Positions 7,836-16,070 of a stretch of DNA of 35,872 bases are shown in pieces. Origin of the DNA: Planctomycetota bacterium. GTDB lineage: Bacteria; Planctomycetota; UBA1135; GCA-002748355. Location of the stretch: positions 1-35,872 of the forward strand of contig JAJRTL010000166.1 of NCBI GenBank assembly GCA_024278315.1. The letters run 5' to 3'. The notes below the pieces were generated by a model. It did no database searches and was not told where the DNA came from. It worked only from the letters and a program-made list of their open reading frames with translations. Within the stretch, counting starts at the first letter, position 1. Each line of letters starts with the position of its first letter. A program made the translations under genes and the position numbers.

Positions 7836-9266
7836 ATGTTCATCATTGCCAAACAGACGCGTGCCCGGACGATAGGGGCTCTTCTCGCGGCCCTGTCTCT
7901 CCAGATGGCGATATCCACCAGCTGCGTCGACTCGAGCCGGCCACAGGACACGAGCCCCCCCCACGTGGTCATCATCATGGCCGACGATCTCGGCTGGCAG
8001 GACCTGGGCTTCACCGGCTGCAAGGACATCCCGACCCCCCACCTGGACCGTTTGGCAAGTCAGGGCGTGATCTTCGACGATGCCCACGTCTCAGCCAGCG
8101 TCTGCGCCCCCTCACGCACGGGCTTCACGCTCGGCCGCTACCAACAGCGCGAAGGCTGCGAGGGCAACGGGAGGGCCGGCCAAGGTCTCCCTATGGAGGA
8201 TGTGCGCACGTTTCCCGGACTCATGAAAGTCGCAGGCTACGAGACCGTCTGCATCGGCAAGTGGCATATGGGGCAGGAGGAGGGCCGGCACCCCATGAAA
8301 CAGGGGTACGAGCACTTCAGTGGATTCCTGGGCGGCAGTCGCAGCTACCGGCCCATCCAGAAGACATCGCAGGCCCACGCCCTCCAAAGAGACTGGTTTC
8401 CGGTGGACGAGTCGGAGGTCGACTATCTCACCGACTGGCTCACACAGGAGGCTTGTGCCCGGATCCGCGCACGCGACGAAAAGCGCCCGATGATGTTGGT
8501 GATCAACTACAACGCGCCGCACACACCCATGCATGCACGCAAGGACGACCTGGAGCGCTTCGCACACATCGAGGACAAGCGTCGACGCACCTACGCCGCC
8601 ATGGTCTGGCGCATGGACCAGGGCATCGGCGAAGTCCTCGACGAGCTCGACAAGCAGGACATGTCCGAGAACACGATGGTCGTCTTCTTCTCGGACAACG
8701 GAGGCGCTACGACGAACGCTTCGGACAATGGCCCGTGGAGAGGCATGAAGGGGAGCAAGTGGGAAGGCGGTCACCGCGTGCCCTTCGTCATACGTTGGCC
8801 CGGTCACCTGCCGGCCCGGCACTTCGCCCACCCGATCGTCACCTTCGATCTTCTACCGACCTGCCTCGCGGCTGCAGGCAAGCCGGCTCCCACGTGGACG
8901 GACGGCGTCAACCTGCTGCCCTACCTTCGGGGCTCCATTGCCAGCGCCCCTCATGAGACGCTCTACTGGCGCCGCATGGTCGCAGCGGCCGTCCGAGACG
9001 GCTCATGGAAGCTTGTGCGCATCGAACAAGAAGACGCACAGGGATACGATTGGCATCTGATCGATCTACGGAACAATCCAGAGGAGACCAGGGATGTCCT
9101 CTCCTCGAACCGAGACGTATTCGAACGCCTCAAAGCCGGGATGGACAAGTGGGAGAGTCAGATGCAGGCCCCGCTCTGGCGTGAGGGGAAACGCTGGGAG
9201 CGCAACCAACGATTCAAGCACCGCATGGACACACTCGGTCGGGTCATGGAGCGTAGGTTTCCCTGA
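7836..9266 (+). CDS. Type I formylglycine sulfatase, exported
   Basis: 476 residues. ATG 7836 lies two bases after the GH95 stop; the frame is open further upstream but that part overlaps the fucosidase gene and is not sulfatase-like. The N-terminus is a signal sequence ending at Cys30 (LSLQMAISTSC), possibly a lipoprotein site although the residues before the Cys are not ideal. Sulfatase features follow: metal-binding ADDLGW with Asp50 and Asp51; the C-A-P-S-R motif with Cys90 to be converted to formylglycine; GYETVCIGKWHMG; NYNAPHTPMH; and FSDNGG with Asp287 and Asn288. It hydrolyses sulfate esters, here most likely on fucose-containing polysaccharide together with the upstream GH95 enzyme. 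No formylglycine-generating enzyme gene is in the window. Exact sulfatase subfamily cannot be set by eye. Confidence 0.93.
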   Translation: MFIIAKQTRARTIGALLAALSLQMAISTSCVDSSRPQDTSPPHVVIIMADDLGWQDLGFTGCKDIPTPHLDRLASQGVIFDDAHVSASVCAPSRTGFTLGRYQQREGCEGNGRAGQGLPMEDVRTFPGLMKVAGYETVCIGKWHMGQEEGRHPMKQGYEHFSGFLGGSRSYRPIQKTSQAHALQRDWFPVDESEVDYLTDWLTQEACARIRARDEKRPMMLVINYNAPHTPMHARKDDLERFAHIEDKRRRTYAAMVWRMDQGIGEVLDELDKQDMSENTMVVFFSDNGGATTNASDNGPWRGMKGSKWEGGHRVPFVIRWPGHLPARHFAHPIVTFDLLPTCLAAAGKPAPTWTDGVNLLPYLRGSIASAPHETLYWRRMVAAAVRDGSWKLVRIEQEDAQGYDWHLIDLRNNPEETRDVLSSNRDVFERLKAGMDKWESQMQAPLWREGKRWERNQRFKHRMDTLGRVMERRFP

Positions 9267-9287
9267 CCTGTCGAGCGACCTTACCGA

Positions 9288-10577
9288 TCAGAGTCGGCGT
9301 GTGACGAGATAGTTCCAGGAGTTGCCAGCACCGAAGGAGAGCAGGAGAGCGACCTCGTTCTCGCCGATCATCGGTGTCACGATATCCTGGCTCGGGACCT
9401 TGATCTCCCCCTTGCCATCACGCTTGGTGAGCGTCGCATATTCGGAGGGTTGACGGAGGGACTCGTAGAGCGAGAGCCCCACGGAGGCAGCCGAGGTATT
9501 GGCGTACTTCTGGAGGGTCACGTACATCCGCTCGAAGGGGATGCCCATCTCATCGGCCACCTCTTGATTGAGCGAGAGATTGGCGCTGTGCGGCACGAAG
9601 AGATCCACCTTGGAAGCAAGATAAGCGGCGATCCTGGCACGCTCGTCCCGATCCTTGATGTCGTTCAGGGATGTCAGTTCAGCGAGTCCCAGGTCAGCGG
9701 GAGCATCCTCGAGCAGTCCCGCATTGCGCAAGACCTCGAGGTATCCCTGCCTGGGGACCACCCTCTTGACGAAGCGATAGACCTGTCGTCCGTCCATCTG
9801 GAAGAACGGCGGCTCGTCCTTCTCCAGGTCGGGAAAGAAGCCTGTTCCGTAGAGTTGCTCACGTAGACGGCCAGCGCTCGGATTCAGGTCCTTGCCCAGA
9901 TGATCCAGGGGGTTGTTGCTGACCCTCAGGATGCCGGGCTGGCGAATAGCTTCTGCTTGGACCGGATCCGTACGCATGAAGTGCCCCAGGACCTCGAAAG
10001 CGGGCATGGTGAAGTCCTGGAGACTCTCATCTCCCGTCAACACACAGGCGCAGGCGGCATCTCCCAGAAGGATGGCATCACGGCTGGTCCAATCGACCAT
10101 GCGCGTGGCCACATCCGCGCCGATACAGAGCACGTTCTGGAACTGTCCACCCTTGATCATGGCAGTGGCCATGCCCAGCGAACCGATCCAACTCGAGCAG
10201 CCCTGTTGGAGATCCAAGGCGCCCGCGCGACGCATGCGCAATCGGCCCTGTTCATCGTTCCCGAAGGCATTCTGGATGCGCGCCGCACCCGCCGGATAGA
10301 CGTAGCTGCTGGTGTTGGTTGCCAGCAGGATGAGATCGATGTCCTCGGGATCCATCCGCGCCAGCTCGAGAGCCTCGACAGCTGCCTTGTAACCGAGGTC
10401 GCAGGCATGCTCGTCCTTGGAAGCTACGAGCCGTTCGCGAATCCCTGTATGTTCACGGATCCACTGCGAACTGGTCTCGAGCCAAGGCATGCCCTGCTCC
10501 AGATCTTCGTTGCTCAGCCGGGCCTCGGGCAGATAAACACCCAAGCCACAGATTCTGACTCGTCCTTGTTTGGCCAT
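9288..10577 (-). CDS. 3-oxoacyl-ACP synthase III (FabH)-like ketosynthase, long form
   Basis: 429 residues from ATG 10577 (a TTG at 10583 adds two residues). KAS III enzymes condense an acyl-CoA primer with malonyl-ACP; related thiolase-fold enzymes make alkenes or polyketide-like products. The N-terminus has RICGLGVYLPEARLSNEDL and REHTGIRERL, then the nucleophile Cys127 in DLQQGCSSW, the block LLGDAACACVL, His330 in FVPHSANLSLNQ and Asn360 in KYANTSAAS. The His-Asn spacing of 30 equals that in E. coli FabH, so the Cys-His-Asn triad is complete. The Cys-His interval is about 70 residues longer than in FabH, with an inserted segment around residues 190-310. The gene is last in a minus-strand run behind a leucine-dehydrogenase-like gene and a thioesterase, consistent with a branched or unusual acyl substrate, but this is inference. 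Confidence 0.88.
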   Translation of the reverse strand: MAKQGRVRICGLGVYLPEARLSNEDLEQGMPWLETSSQWIREHTGIRERLVASKDEHACDLGYKAAVEALELARMDPEDIDLILLATNTSSYVYPAGAARIQNAFGNDEQGRLRMRRAGALDLQQGCSSWIGSLGMATAMIKGGQFQNVLCIGADVATRMVDWTSRDAILLGDAACACVLTGDESLQDFTMPAFEVLGHFMRTDPVQAEAIRQPGILRVSNNPLDHLGKDLNPSAGRLREQLYGTGFFPDLEKDEPPFFQMDGRQVYRFVKRVVPRQGYLEVLRNAGLLEDAPADLGLAELTSLNDIKDRDERARIAAYLASKVDLFVPHSANLSLNQEVADEMGIPFERMYVTLQKYANTSAASVGLSLYESLRQPSEYATLTKRDGKGEIKVPSQDIVTPMIGENEVALLLSFGAGNSWNYLVTRRL

Positions 10578-10624
10578 GTTCAAAGTGGACCCCGTTCGGG
10601 TCTGATCCTGTTCCTAGACTTGCC

Positions 10625-10813
10625 TCAGGAGTTGATCCACAGATTTTCGATCAAGGTCATGAGCCCGAAGGCCCCAGAAACCCAGAGAGAGAGTACGACC
10701 GTTTTTTTGCCCGCCAGGCGCAGCAATGGCATGGGCTCCGACTCCACCCTGGAGTAGAAGGCCACGGAGCCAAGGTAGCCTACAAGCAGGAGAAGCAGCA
10801 GCCGAAAGATCAT
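10625..10813 (-). CDS. Small two-helix membrane protein
   Basis: A 62-residue protein starting MIFRLLLLLLVGYLGSVAF. Its ATG overlaps the TGA of the upstream gene as ATGA (10810-10813), strong support for a real, co-translated gene despite its size. It has two predicted membrane helices (about residues 2-20 and 38-57), joined by a basic linker. No family is recognised. Its partner upstream is also a membrane protein, so they may act together. The ketosynthase start follows 47 bases downstream. Confidence 0.7.
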   Translation of the reverse strand: MIFRLLLLLLVGYLGSVAFYSRVESEPMPLLRLAGKKTVVLSLWVSGAFGLMTLIENLWINS

Positions 10814-11673
10814 GCCTGGACCTCCCCATCGGCAGAAACTTCGATGAGACCAGCGTCTTGCAGAGCCTGGGTCTCGGATTGGGTGTAGATATCGGTCAGG
10901 ACAGCCAGGTTGATGAGCCCTGCCACGGACAACAGCGTGATACCCAGGTCCATCTGGGGCACATCGTGGGTCACCTGCAGAGGCCCGAAGGCCAAGGAGG
11001 ACACGAGCGTGCCCCCCCCCATGCCTGACTGAGCCGCCCACCACCAGTAGAGCTGCGAGCGGTCGATCCCAAGAAACTCGCTGAAGTAGAGCCCCAGGGC
11101 CCAGAGTGCGAGCAGCGAGCCGCCAACCAGCAGAGCCGTCTGCTTCTTTCCCAGCAACCAGTGGCCTAGACCCGGCACGAGCCACGCAGCCACCAGGTTG
11201 CGTCCCACATGCCCGCCGATCTCGCGACCACGCTCGGCCGACAGATTGTCTCGAGCCACGAGCCAGCAGGCATCGGCAGCCAAGAGGAAGTTGAGGGCGC
11301 TGCTGAGGCCGGTAAGCACCAGCCCGAGATTCTCATACTCGAGCGGCAGCCTGAGCAGACGGCTGCGCTCGCCATCCAGAGGAGGCTGCAGGTTCCAGAA
11401 GAGCGTCGATTCGCCCAGGTTGCCCACTTCCGGCCAGCACTGGAACGGGAGCTTGGAGAGGATCACGCCGAGGAACGAATCCGAACCCGCGAAAGGATTC
11501 CCGGTGAAGGCGAAGAGGCGGTAATCCGCCAACCAGACGCCCATCGCGAAGAGGATCGTCACGAGCACGAAGGCGGTGAGAGCGCGACGCTTGTCCCCAG
11601 CGTAGAGGTGGCCCAGCCCAGGGAGCAGCATTCCGGCGAGCAGGGCTCGATAGGGTCGTTTTTCGGCTTCCAC
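10810..11673 (-). CDS. Multi-pass membrane protein with two PGLGH motifs (possibly DUF6677 type)
   Basis: 287 residues from a GTG start. Two copies of a short membrane-entry motif occur: LLPGLGHLYAGDKRRAL near residue 16 and LVPGLGHWLLGKKQTALL near residue 165. Each is followed by a long hydrophobic segment, so the protein looks internally duplicated. There are about six membrane helices in all (including near residues 33-50, 118-135, 178-198 and 240-262) and an acidic C-terminal tail. The motif resembles a membrane family common in Planctomycetes that I believe is DUF6677, and more loosely TM2-type proteins; the assignment is from memory. Function unknown. It is coupled to the 62-residue gene by a 4-base overlap. 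The 81 bases between it and the upstream thioesterase hold no gene. Confidence 0.75.
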   Translation of the reverse strand: MEAEKRPYRALLAGMLLPGLGHLYAGDKRRALTAFVLVTILFAMGVWLADYRLFAFTGNPFAGSDSFLGVILSKLPFQCWPEVGNLGESTLFWNLQPPLDGERSRLLRLPLEYENLGLVLTGLSSALNFLLAADACWLVARDNLSAERGREIGGHVGRNLVAAWLVPGLGHWLLGKKQTALLVGGSLLALWALGLYFSEFLGIDRSQLYWWWAAQSGMGGGTLVSSLAFGPLQVTHDVPQMDLGITLLSVAGLINLAVLTDIYTQSETQALQDAGLIEVSADGEVQA

Positions 11674-11754
11674 AGTGACGGTGGGGTCAGGTCGAATTCG
11701 AGCGGAGGACCATAGCAGAGGAACTCTCGGATGTCAGCGCATGCTTCTCGGCAA

Positions 11755-12186
11755 TCATGAGCCGGGAAGCATGTCTGGGGGTAGACGTCGGGGGCGGCCC
11801 TCCCCGTCGACCAGACCCAGGCGGGTCTCGGCCTCGGCAATCAGGAGCCCGGGCTCTTCTCCCTCACGTTCAGCGAGACTCAGCCGATAGCAGAAGGTCA
11901 GGGAGGCGCCCCCCTTCTTTCCGAGCCAGGTCTCGATCCGGATCAGGTCGTCGTAGAGCGCCGGATGGCGATAGCGCAGCGAGACCGTCATGACCGTGAG
12001 GATCAGTCCGCTCGCTTCCATGGAGCGGTAACTGCGGCCCTGAGCTCGAAGCCACTCCGTACGTCCCTCCTCGATCCAGGGAATGTAGGTGGAATGATGC
12101 GCTACTCCCATCTGATCCGTCTCTGCGTAGCGAACGCGGATGTGGTGGACCTGGGTGCCGCCCTCGGGTTGCGGAGCTGTGCTCAT
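11755..12186 (-). CDS. Acyl-CoA thioesterase, 4HBT/YbgC-type hotdog fold
   Basis: 143 residues. The frame opens earlier (12204), but ATG 12186 overlaps the stop of the upstream dehydrogenase gene as ATGA and is the better start. The protein has the 4HBT hallmark RVRYAETDQMGVAHHSTY with catalytic Asp24, followed by WIEEGRTEWLR, then LRYRHPALYDDLIRIETWL and AEAETRLGLVD. Such enzymes hydrolyse acyl-CoA or acyl-ACP thioesters in the cytoplasm; YbgC members associated with Tol-Pal act on short or phospholipid-related acyl groups, but no tol-pal gene is present here. Coupling to a leucine-dehydrogenase family gene hints at branched-chain acyl-CoA as substrate; this is inference. Confidence 0.9.
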   Translation of the reverse strand: MSTAPQPEGGTQVHHIRVRYAETDQMGVAHHSTYIPWIEEGRTEWLRAQGRSYRSMEASGLILTVMTVSLRYRHPALYDDLIRIETWLGKKGGASLTFCYRLSLAEREGEEPGLLIAEAETRLGLVDGEGRPRRLPPDMLPGS

Positions 12187-13295
12187 ACGCCCCCTCTCTC
12201 CCAATCCCTCTTCGGAAACCAGGGTTTGCCCGTCTCGGACTCGAGACGCTCCTGCGCGATCCTCTCCGCCAACAAGGGCGGGGGTATGCCTTCGATCTCC
12301 GAACGTTCGAAGAGCTCGACCAGCTCATGCCCGATCCGGTCGATGGCCTCACCCTGCTCCCTCTCGCCATCCAGATGGAAGCCAGCCCCCTGGATCAAGG
12401 CGCCACTGTTGATGACGAAATCGGGAGCCACCAGGATGCTTCGATCCTGCAGGACATGGGCGATCTCGGGGCGCGTCAGGATATTGTTGGCGCTCCCACC
12501 AATGGCCCGGCAACGCAACCGTCCCACGGTGAGATCGTGCAGCACGCCGCCCAAGGCACAGGGCGCAAAGATGTCGCACTCCGTCTCATAGACCTCTTCA
12601 GGATCCACCGGCTCCACCCCGTGCTGGTCCACGGCCCACTCAAGGATGTCGGATTTCAGCTCTGCCGCCAAGACAGTGGCTCCTGCCTCCGTCAGCATGG
12701 CCGCCAACTCACCGCCGGCTTCGCCCAGACCTTGAACAAGCACCTTGACCCCCTCCAAACCAGTACTCACCGGATCCTTGGGATACTTGGAGTCCTGCTT
12801 GGAGAGCTGCCGGCAGAGCGCGTGGATACCAGAGAAAACCCCACGAGCCGTCGCACGCCCCAGATCCCCTGGCCCCGTGGCGTCGGGCCTGGTCACAAAG
12901 CCCGTGGTCTCACTGAGCCAGGCCAGCTCTCGCGGCCCAGTCCCCACATCCGGACCGGTGTAGTAGCGCCCCCCCATGTTCTCCACGTGATGCCCGATAC
13001 GTTGGTAGGCCTTCTGAAGATCTGTATCCGGCAGGTCCAGGAGGACGACCTTGCCACCCCCGCCGGCCACCCCCGCCATGAGGCACTTGTAGGTCATGGC
13101 ACGCGAGAGCAGCAAGACGTCTCGCAGAGCTTCTGCTCCGTTGCGATAGGCGAGTCGCCTCACACCCCCGAAAGCCGGGCCCTTGCGCGTGTCGTGGATG
13201 GCGAGCAGCGCGTAGAAGCCGATGTCCGGCTCCTGGAGGATCTGCACCTGCTCATGTTCGGCCCCGTCCAGGGCTTCAAGGAATGGGAGACTCAT
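12183..13295 (-). CDS. Leucine dehydrogenase family (Glu/Leu/Phe/Val dehydrogenase) enzyme
   Basis: 370 residues. These enzymes interconvert branched-chain or aromatic amino acids and 2-oxo acids with NAD(H) and ammonia. The N-terminal domain shows AIHDTRKGPAFGGVRRLAY and AMTYKCLMAGVAGGGGKVV, in which Lys70 and Lys82 match the substrate-binding and catalytic lysines of Bacillus leucine dehydrogenase. Next comes YYTGPDVGTG with Asp116 in the place of the catalytic Asp. The NAD domain has VLVQGLGEAGGELA (GxGxxG near residue 195) and later GSANNIL. The glycine run AGGGGK differs slightly from the common NLGGGK. The gene leads the minus-strand run and overlaps the thioesterase gene. Leucine, valine or phenylalanine as main substrate cannot be decided by eye. 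Confidence 0.9.
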   Translation of the reverse strand: MSLPFLEALDGAEHEQVQILQEPDIGFYALLAIHDTRKGPAFGGVRRLAYRNGAEALRDVLLLSRAMTYKCLMAGVAGGGGKVVLLDLPDTDLQKAYQRIGHHVENMGGRYYTGPDVGTGPRELAWLSETTGFVTRPDATGPGDLGRATARGVFSGIHALCRQLSKQDSKYPKDPVSTGLEGVKVLVQGLGEAGGELAAMLTEAGATVLAAELKSDILEWAVDQHGVEPVDPEEVYETECDIFAPCALGGVLHDLTVGRLRCRAIGGSANNILTRPEIAHVLQDRSILVAPDFVINSGALIQGAGFHLDGEREQGEAIDRIGHELVELFERSEIEGIPPPLLAERIAQERLESETGKPWFPKRDWERGGV

Positions 13296-13560
13296 TCTGG
13301 CTCTGGATTCGACTCAGGAGGGGACCAGCCCATCGGGCAAGGTGGACTTTTCCATGCGGCAACCGCAAGGAGAGATCCCAGAATCCGTCTCTCATCGATC
13401 CCCACAAAGAGGGACTCGGGGGCTTCCCGAACCCCAGAATAGCCGGACAGAGGCCTCCAGCATCTCGGTCTTTCCTCGGATTCCCATGCGTTTTCGAGGC
13501 GATGACAGGACAATCACCAGGCAAGGGAGTTCCTCTCCCCCAGCACATACCATTCCCAGG

Positions 13561-14622
13561 ATGACCCCGATGGTCGACGACATCCCATCTCCCCGATCCC
13601 GACTCCTGACCTTCCTGGTCCTGACCCTGCCATGGATATCCTGTGGCTCCGCCCCCGAAGACAAGCCCGATCCGGCGGTCGAGCAGCACTATCGCGAAAA
13701 CGAGCAGATGCGACTCGAACGCCTGGCCAAGAGTCAGAATTTCCAGCGCATCCTCCTCGACATGGACAAGGCCGTCTCCGAGTTCGTGAACAACACCAGG
13801 AGGGACGACAATGAACAAGCCCAGCGCAAACTGAAGGCCTGGACCAACTGGTTGGCAACCAACGTCCCTCGTTATCGGAAGGAGCTGCGTCTGCTGCTCC
13901 AGGATCAGGAGAGTTCGCGCGCACGGCAAATCGCTGCGGCTGCACTGGGTTTCGATGCGGGCACCGACAAGAACCGCGTCACTCTCAGCGCACTGGTCAT
14001 GGCACTCGAAACCGAGTCGGTCCCCGAGGTCAAGACCAACATCTATACGGGCCTGGGGATCTACGCCTCACCGCTGACCCCTACCGAAAAGCTCTTCGAT
14101 CTGGTCCTGGATACCCGTGAGCCACTGAGCGTACGCCAGAGCGCCTCCTGGGCACTCCTTCGCATCCAGATCGCTGGAGCTGATCCAAAGGGGTTCGCCC
14201 GGACCTGGGGGCTGCTGCTCGAAGGAGAGCCCTACAAGAAGGACCCCATGTTGGCTGTCAACGCACTCCAGGGGCTGGGCCTCCTCAGGGATCCTGCCCA
14301 GCTCATGATCATCGTTCCCTACCTGTCGGATCCACCGCCGTATCTGCAGGAGGCCGCCTGCGTAGCCCTGGGACGGTTGGGCAATCGAAAGGCCGCCCAG
14401 TATCTGCTCCCCCTCTTCGGCAACGCGGAGCGCAACGTAAGCGTGAAGCTGTTCGCACGGAAAGCTCTGCAAGCCCTTGCGGGCGACGGTGTGGATCACG
14501 AGTATGATTGGAAATCCTGGGCAAAGGAGTTCTACCTGGAAGGGACCCCCGAAACAGGCTTCCAGCCGAGCAAGAAGAAGCGTCCTGACCAATCCTTGAA
14601 GGAAGACAAAGAGCCACTCTGA
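13561..14622 (+). CDS. Probable lipoprotein with HEAT-like repeats
   Basis: 353 residues. The frame is open back to 13222, but that part overlaps the divergent dehydrogenase gene, and ATG 13561 (or 13570) puts a membrane export segment at the N-terminus (LLTFLVLTLPWISC). Cys28 is followed by a short acidic linker and could be a lipid-attachment site, although Trp at -3 is not standard. From residue 110 on there are helical pairs such as ARQIAAAALGFDAG, VRQSASWALLRIQIAG, DPMLAVNALQGLGLLRDP and QEAACVALGRLGNRKA, the pattern of HEAT/PBS-lyase repeats used for protein binding. The C-terminal tail is lysine-rich. It lies 17 bases before the next gene, so the two probably form one unit. The function is unknown, probably a periplasmic scaffold. 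Confidence 0.8.
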   Translation: MTPMVDDIPSPRSRLLTFLVLTLPWISCGSAPEDKPDPAVEQHYRENEQMRLERLAKSQNFQRILLDMDKAVSEFVNNTRRDDNEQAQRKLKAWTNWLATNVPRYRKELRLLLQDQESSRARQIAAAALGFDAGTDKNRVTLSALVMALETESVPEVKTNIYTGLGIYASPLTPTEKLFDLVLDTREPLSVRQSASWALLRIQIAGADPKGFARTWGLLLEGEPYKKDPMLAVNALQGLGLLRDPAQLMIIVPYLSDPPPYLQEAACVALGRLGNRKAAQYLLPLFGNAERNVSVKLFARKALQALAGDGVDHEYDWKSWAKEFYLEGTPETGFQPSKKKRPDQSLKEDKEPL

Positions 14623-14639
14623 GGAAGTCCACTGACACA

Positions 14640-15917
14640 ATGACCCTCGCCACGACCCTACCGATACTTGTCCGACGGTGCCTTGGCAGCCTTTTGTGTT
14701 CCTGCCTGCTGATGCAATGCTCACAGGATGAGCCCAAGCAGCGAGAGCCATCGAAGCCGAATGCGACAACCCGCCCCGGGGATCAGAAGCTGGACCTCGA
14801 GGCCAGGGATGTGGCCGATCTCCTTGTCGCGGCGATTGCTGGCCCCGACGCCAAGAGCCTGGATCGTGTGTTTTTTCGGATCTCACTCGAGAAGCCCGGC
14901 AAGACTGGTGTTGCCCTTGTCAAAGGCTCGGCTTGGTTGAGCCGTGAGGGAAAGGCCAGGTTCTCCCTGCAGCGTGGCGAAGAACCCATCCAACTCAGCT
15001 TCGTGAGCCCGGCCGGAGTTCTGCGCGGCACAGTCAACGGCCCCCTGGCGCCCGCTGAGGAGAACGAAGTGCAGCGCATGCAAGAGCTCACGGTCTTGCT
15101 GCAAGGCCTGCTGTGCTGGGATCTCCTGGACCCCAAGGTCGCCCTCTCCCTGGGCGAGGACTGGAGCCTCGAGTCGCGGATTCCTGCGACTCAGCAGCGT
15201 TCCGCGCACAAGTTCGTGCGACGCTTCACGGAGGAAGGACGCACCTCTTCCCTCCTCATCGACGACAAGGACTATGCCTTCGAGGGCAAACGCGATGGAC
15301 TTCACGGCAGCCTGCCTCGACGGGTCCTGCTGCCGCTGGCCAGGCAGACCCTCAACCTCGAAGCCTGGCTCAGCAAGGCCGAGTTCAAGCCTGGCCTCCT
15401 CGATCCAAAACAACAAACCCGACAGAAGACGGGCATGGTCGTAGGCGAGGAGCAGGAGAACCAGACCCCCACGCTCCGGGAGTACGGGCCCATCTGGGAA
15501 GTTGCGATCCAAGACCCCTTGGACTGGGAACGCAGAGTCCAGATCCTGACGCAGGACATCATCCAGCCCTTCTCGGATGCAGGCCTGGGCCCCGCAGGGC
15601 TACCGAGCCTGACCAACAACGGAAAGCTGCTTCTCCACCTGAGGCGCAGGGATGGCAAGGAGGGCAAACCGAGAGCCCCCAAGGGCTATCGGCTCGAACT
15701 CCGCAAGAGCCGAGTCAGCGCTGTGGTCTACGTCACCTGCACGTGGAGCGCTGCCGAAAAAACCCTGTTGGCCAAGCTCGAGCCCTACATCCAAAAGCTC
15801 GGGCTCCGTGCCCGCGGCCCGCTGTGGATGAGCCCCTACATCGACTGGGCGACTGTCCAGGAAGGTCCTGGGCCCAAGCAGAAGATCAGGATTCGCGGGG
15901 AGATCCGCGTCCGCTGA
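14640..15917 (+). CDS. Probable exported lipoprotein, unknown function
   Basis: 425 residues from ATG 14640. The N-terminus is hydrophobic with several Cys (RRCLGSLLCSCLLMQCSQDE); Cys27 before SQDE is the likely lipid site, although Gln at -1 is unusual. The mature part has no low-complexity segment or recognised motif. It begins with an acidic/basic linker, then mixed alpha/beta sequence. A basic block near residues 220-265 (LPRRVLLPLARQTLNLEAWL) and a C-terminal beta-rich part ending IRIRGEIRVR are the most visible features. It follows the HEAT-repeat lipoprotein by 17 bases and probably shares its transcript. I do not recognise the family. Confidence 0.75.
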   Translation: MTLATTLPILVRRCLGSLLCSCLLMQCSQDEPKQREPSKPNATTRPGDQKLDLEARDVADLLVAAIAGPDAKSLDRVFFRISLEKPGKTGVALVKGSAWLSREGKARFSLQRGEEPIQLSFVSPAGVLRGTVNGPLAPAEENEVQRMQELTVLLQGLLCWDLLDPKVALSLGEDWSLESRIPATQQRSAHKFVRRFTEEGRTSSLLIDDKDYAFEGKRDGLHGSLPRRVLLPLARQTLNLEAWLSKAEFKPGLLDPKQQTRQKTGMVVGEEQENQTPTLREYGPIWEVAIQDPLDWERRVQILTQDIIQPFSDAGLGPAGLPSLTNNGKLLLHLRRRDGKEGKPRAPKGYRLELRKSRVSAVVYVTCTWSAAEKTLLAKLEPYIQKLGLRARGPLWMSPYIDWATVQEGPGPKQKIRIRGEIRVR

Positions 15918-15919
15918 GC

Positions 15920-15939
15920 CTGTCTCCGCCGGGGGACAG
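15920..15939 (+). terminator. Candidate hairpin just after the lipoprotein gene
   Basis: CTGTCTCC and GGGGACAG form an 8-bp stem (one G-U pair) with a GCCG loop, three bases after the stop codon. There is no U-tract, so it may slow or protect the transcript end rather than act as a full intrinsic terminator. The rest of the 153-base gap before the next gene has a 5-bp hairpin at 16026-16040 and no gene. Confidence 0.35.
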
Positions 15940-16070
15940 CAGAACCCGGGCGGGACAGTGCACAGGGGCTGGTCAAAGCCGAATTCGGGGCGAGAATGGA
16001 GGCTCACCGAGTCCACCTGCCTCTCGGCGGTTTTTCCGCCTTCGGCCCCAGGTTTGCATGAGGCACCTGC

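Noticed and set aside
7772-8956. 394-codon + strand frame overlapping the sulfatase
   Set aside because: Arg/Pro/His-rich shifted frame of the sulfatase gene.
9900-10757. 285-codon + strand frame opposite the ketosynthase
   Set aside because: Antisense to a gene with a complete catalytic triad; no ribosome site or domain.
12327-13442. Long + strand frame of 371 codons opposite the leucine dehydrogenase gene
   Set aside because: It lies antisense to a clear enzyme gene, and its translation has no motif; GC-rich third positions create such frames.
13222-13560. N-terminal extension of the HEAT-repeat lipoprotein
   Set aside because: It would overlap the divergent dehydrogenase gene and bury the signal sequence inside the protein.
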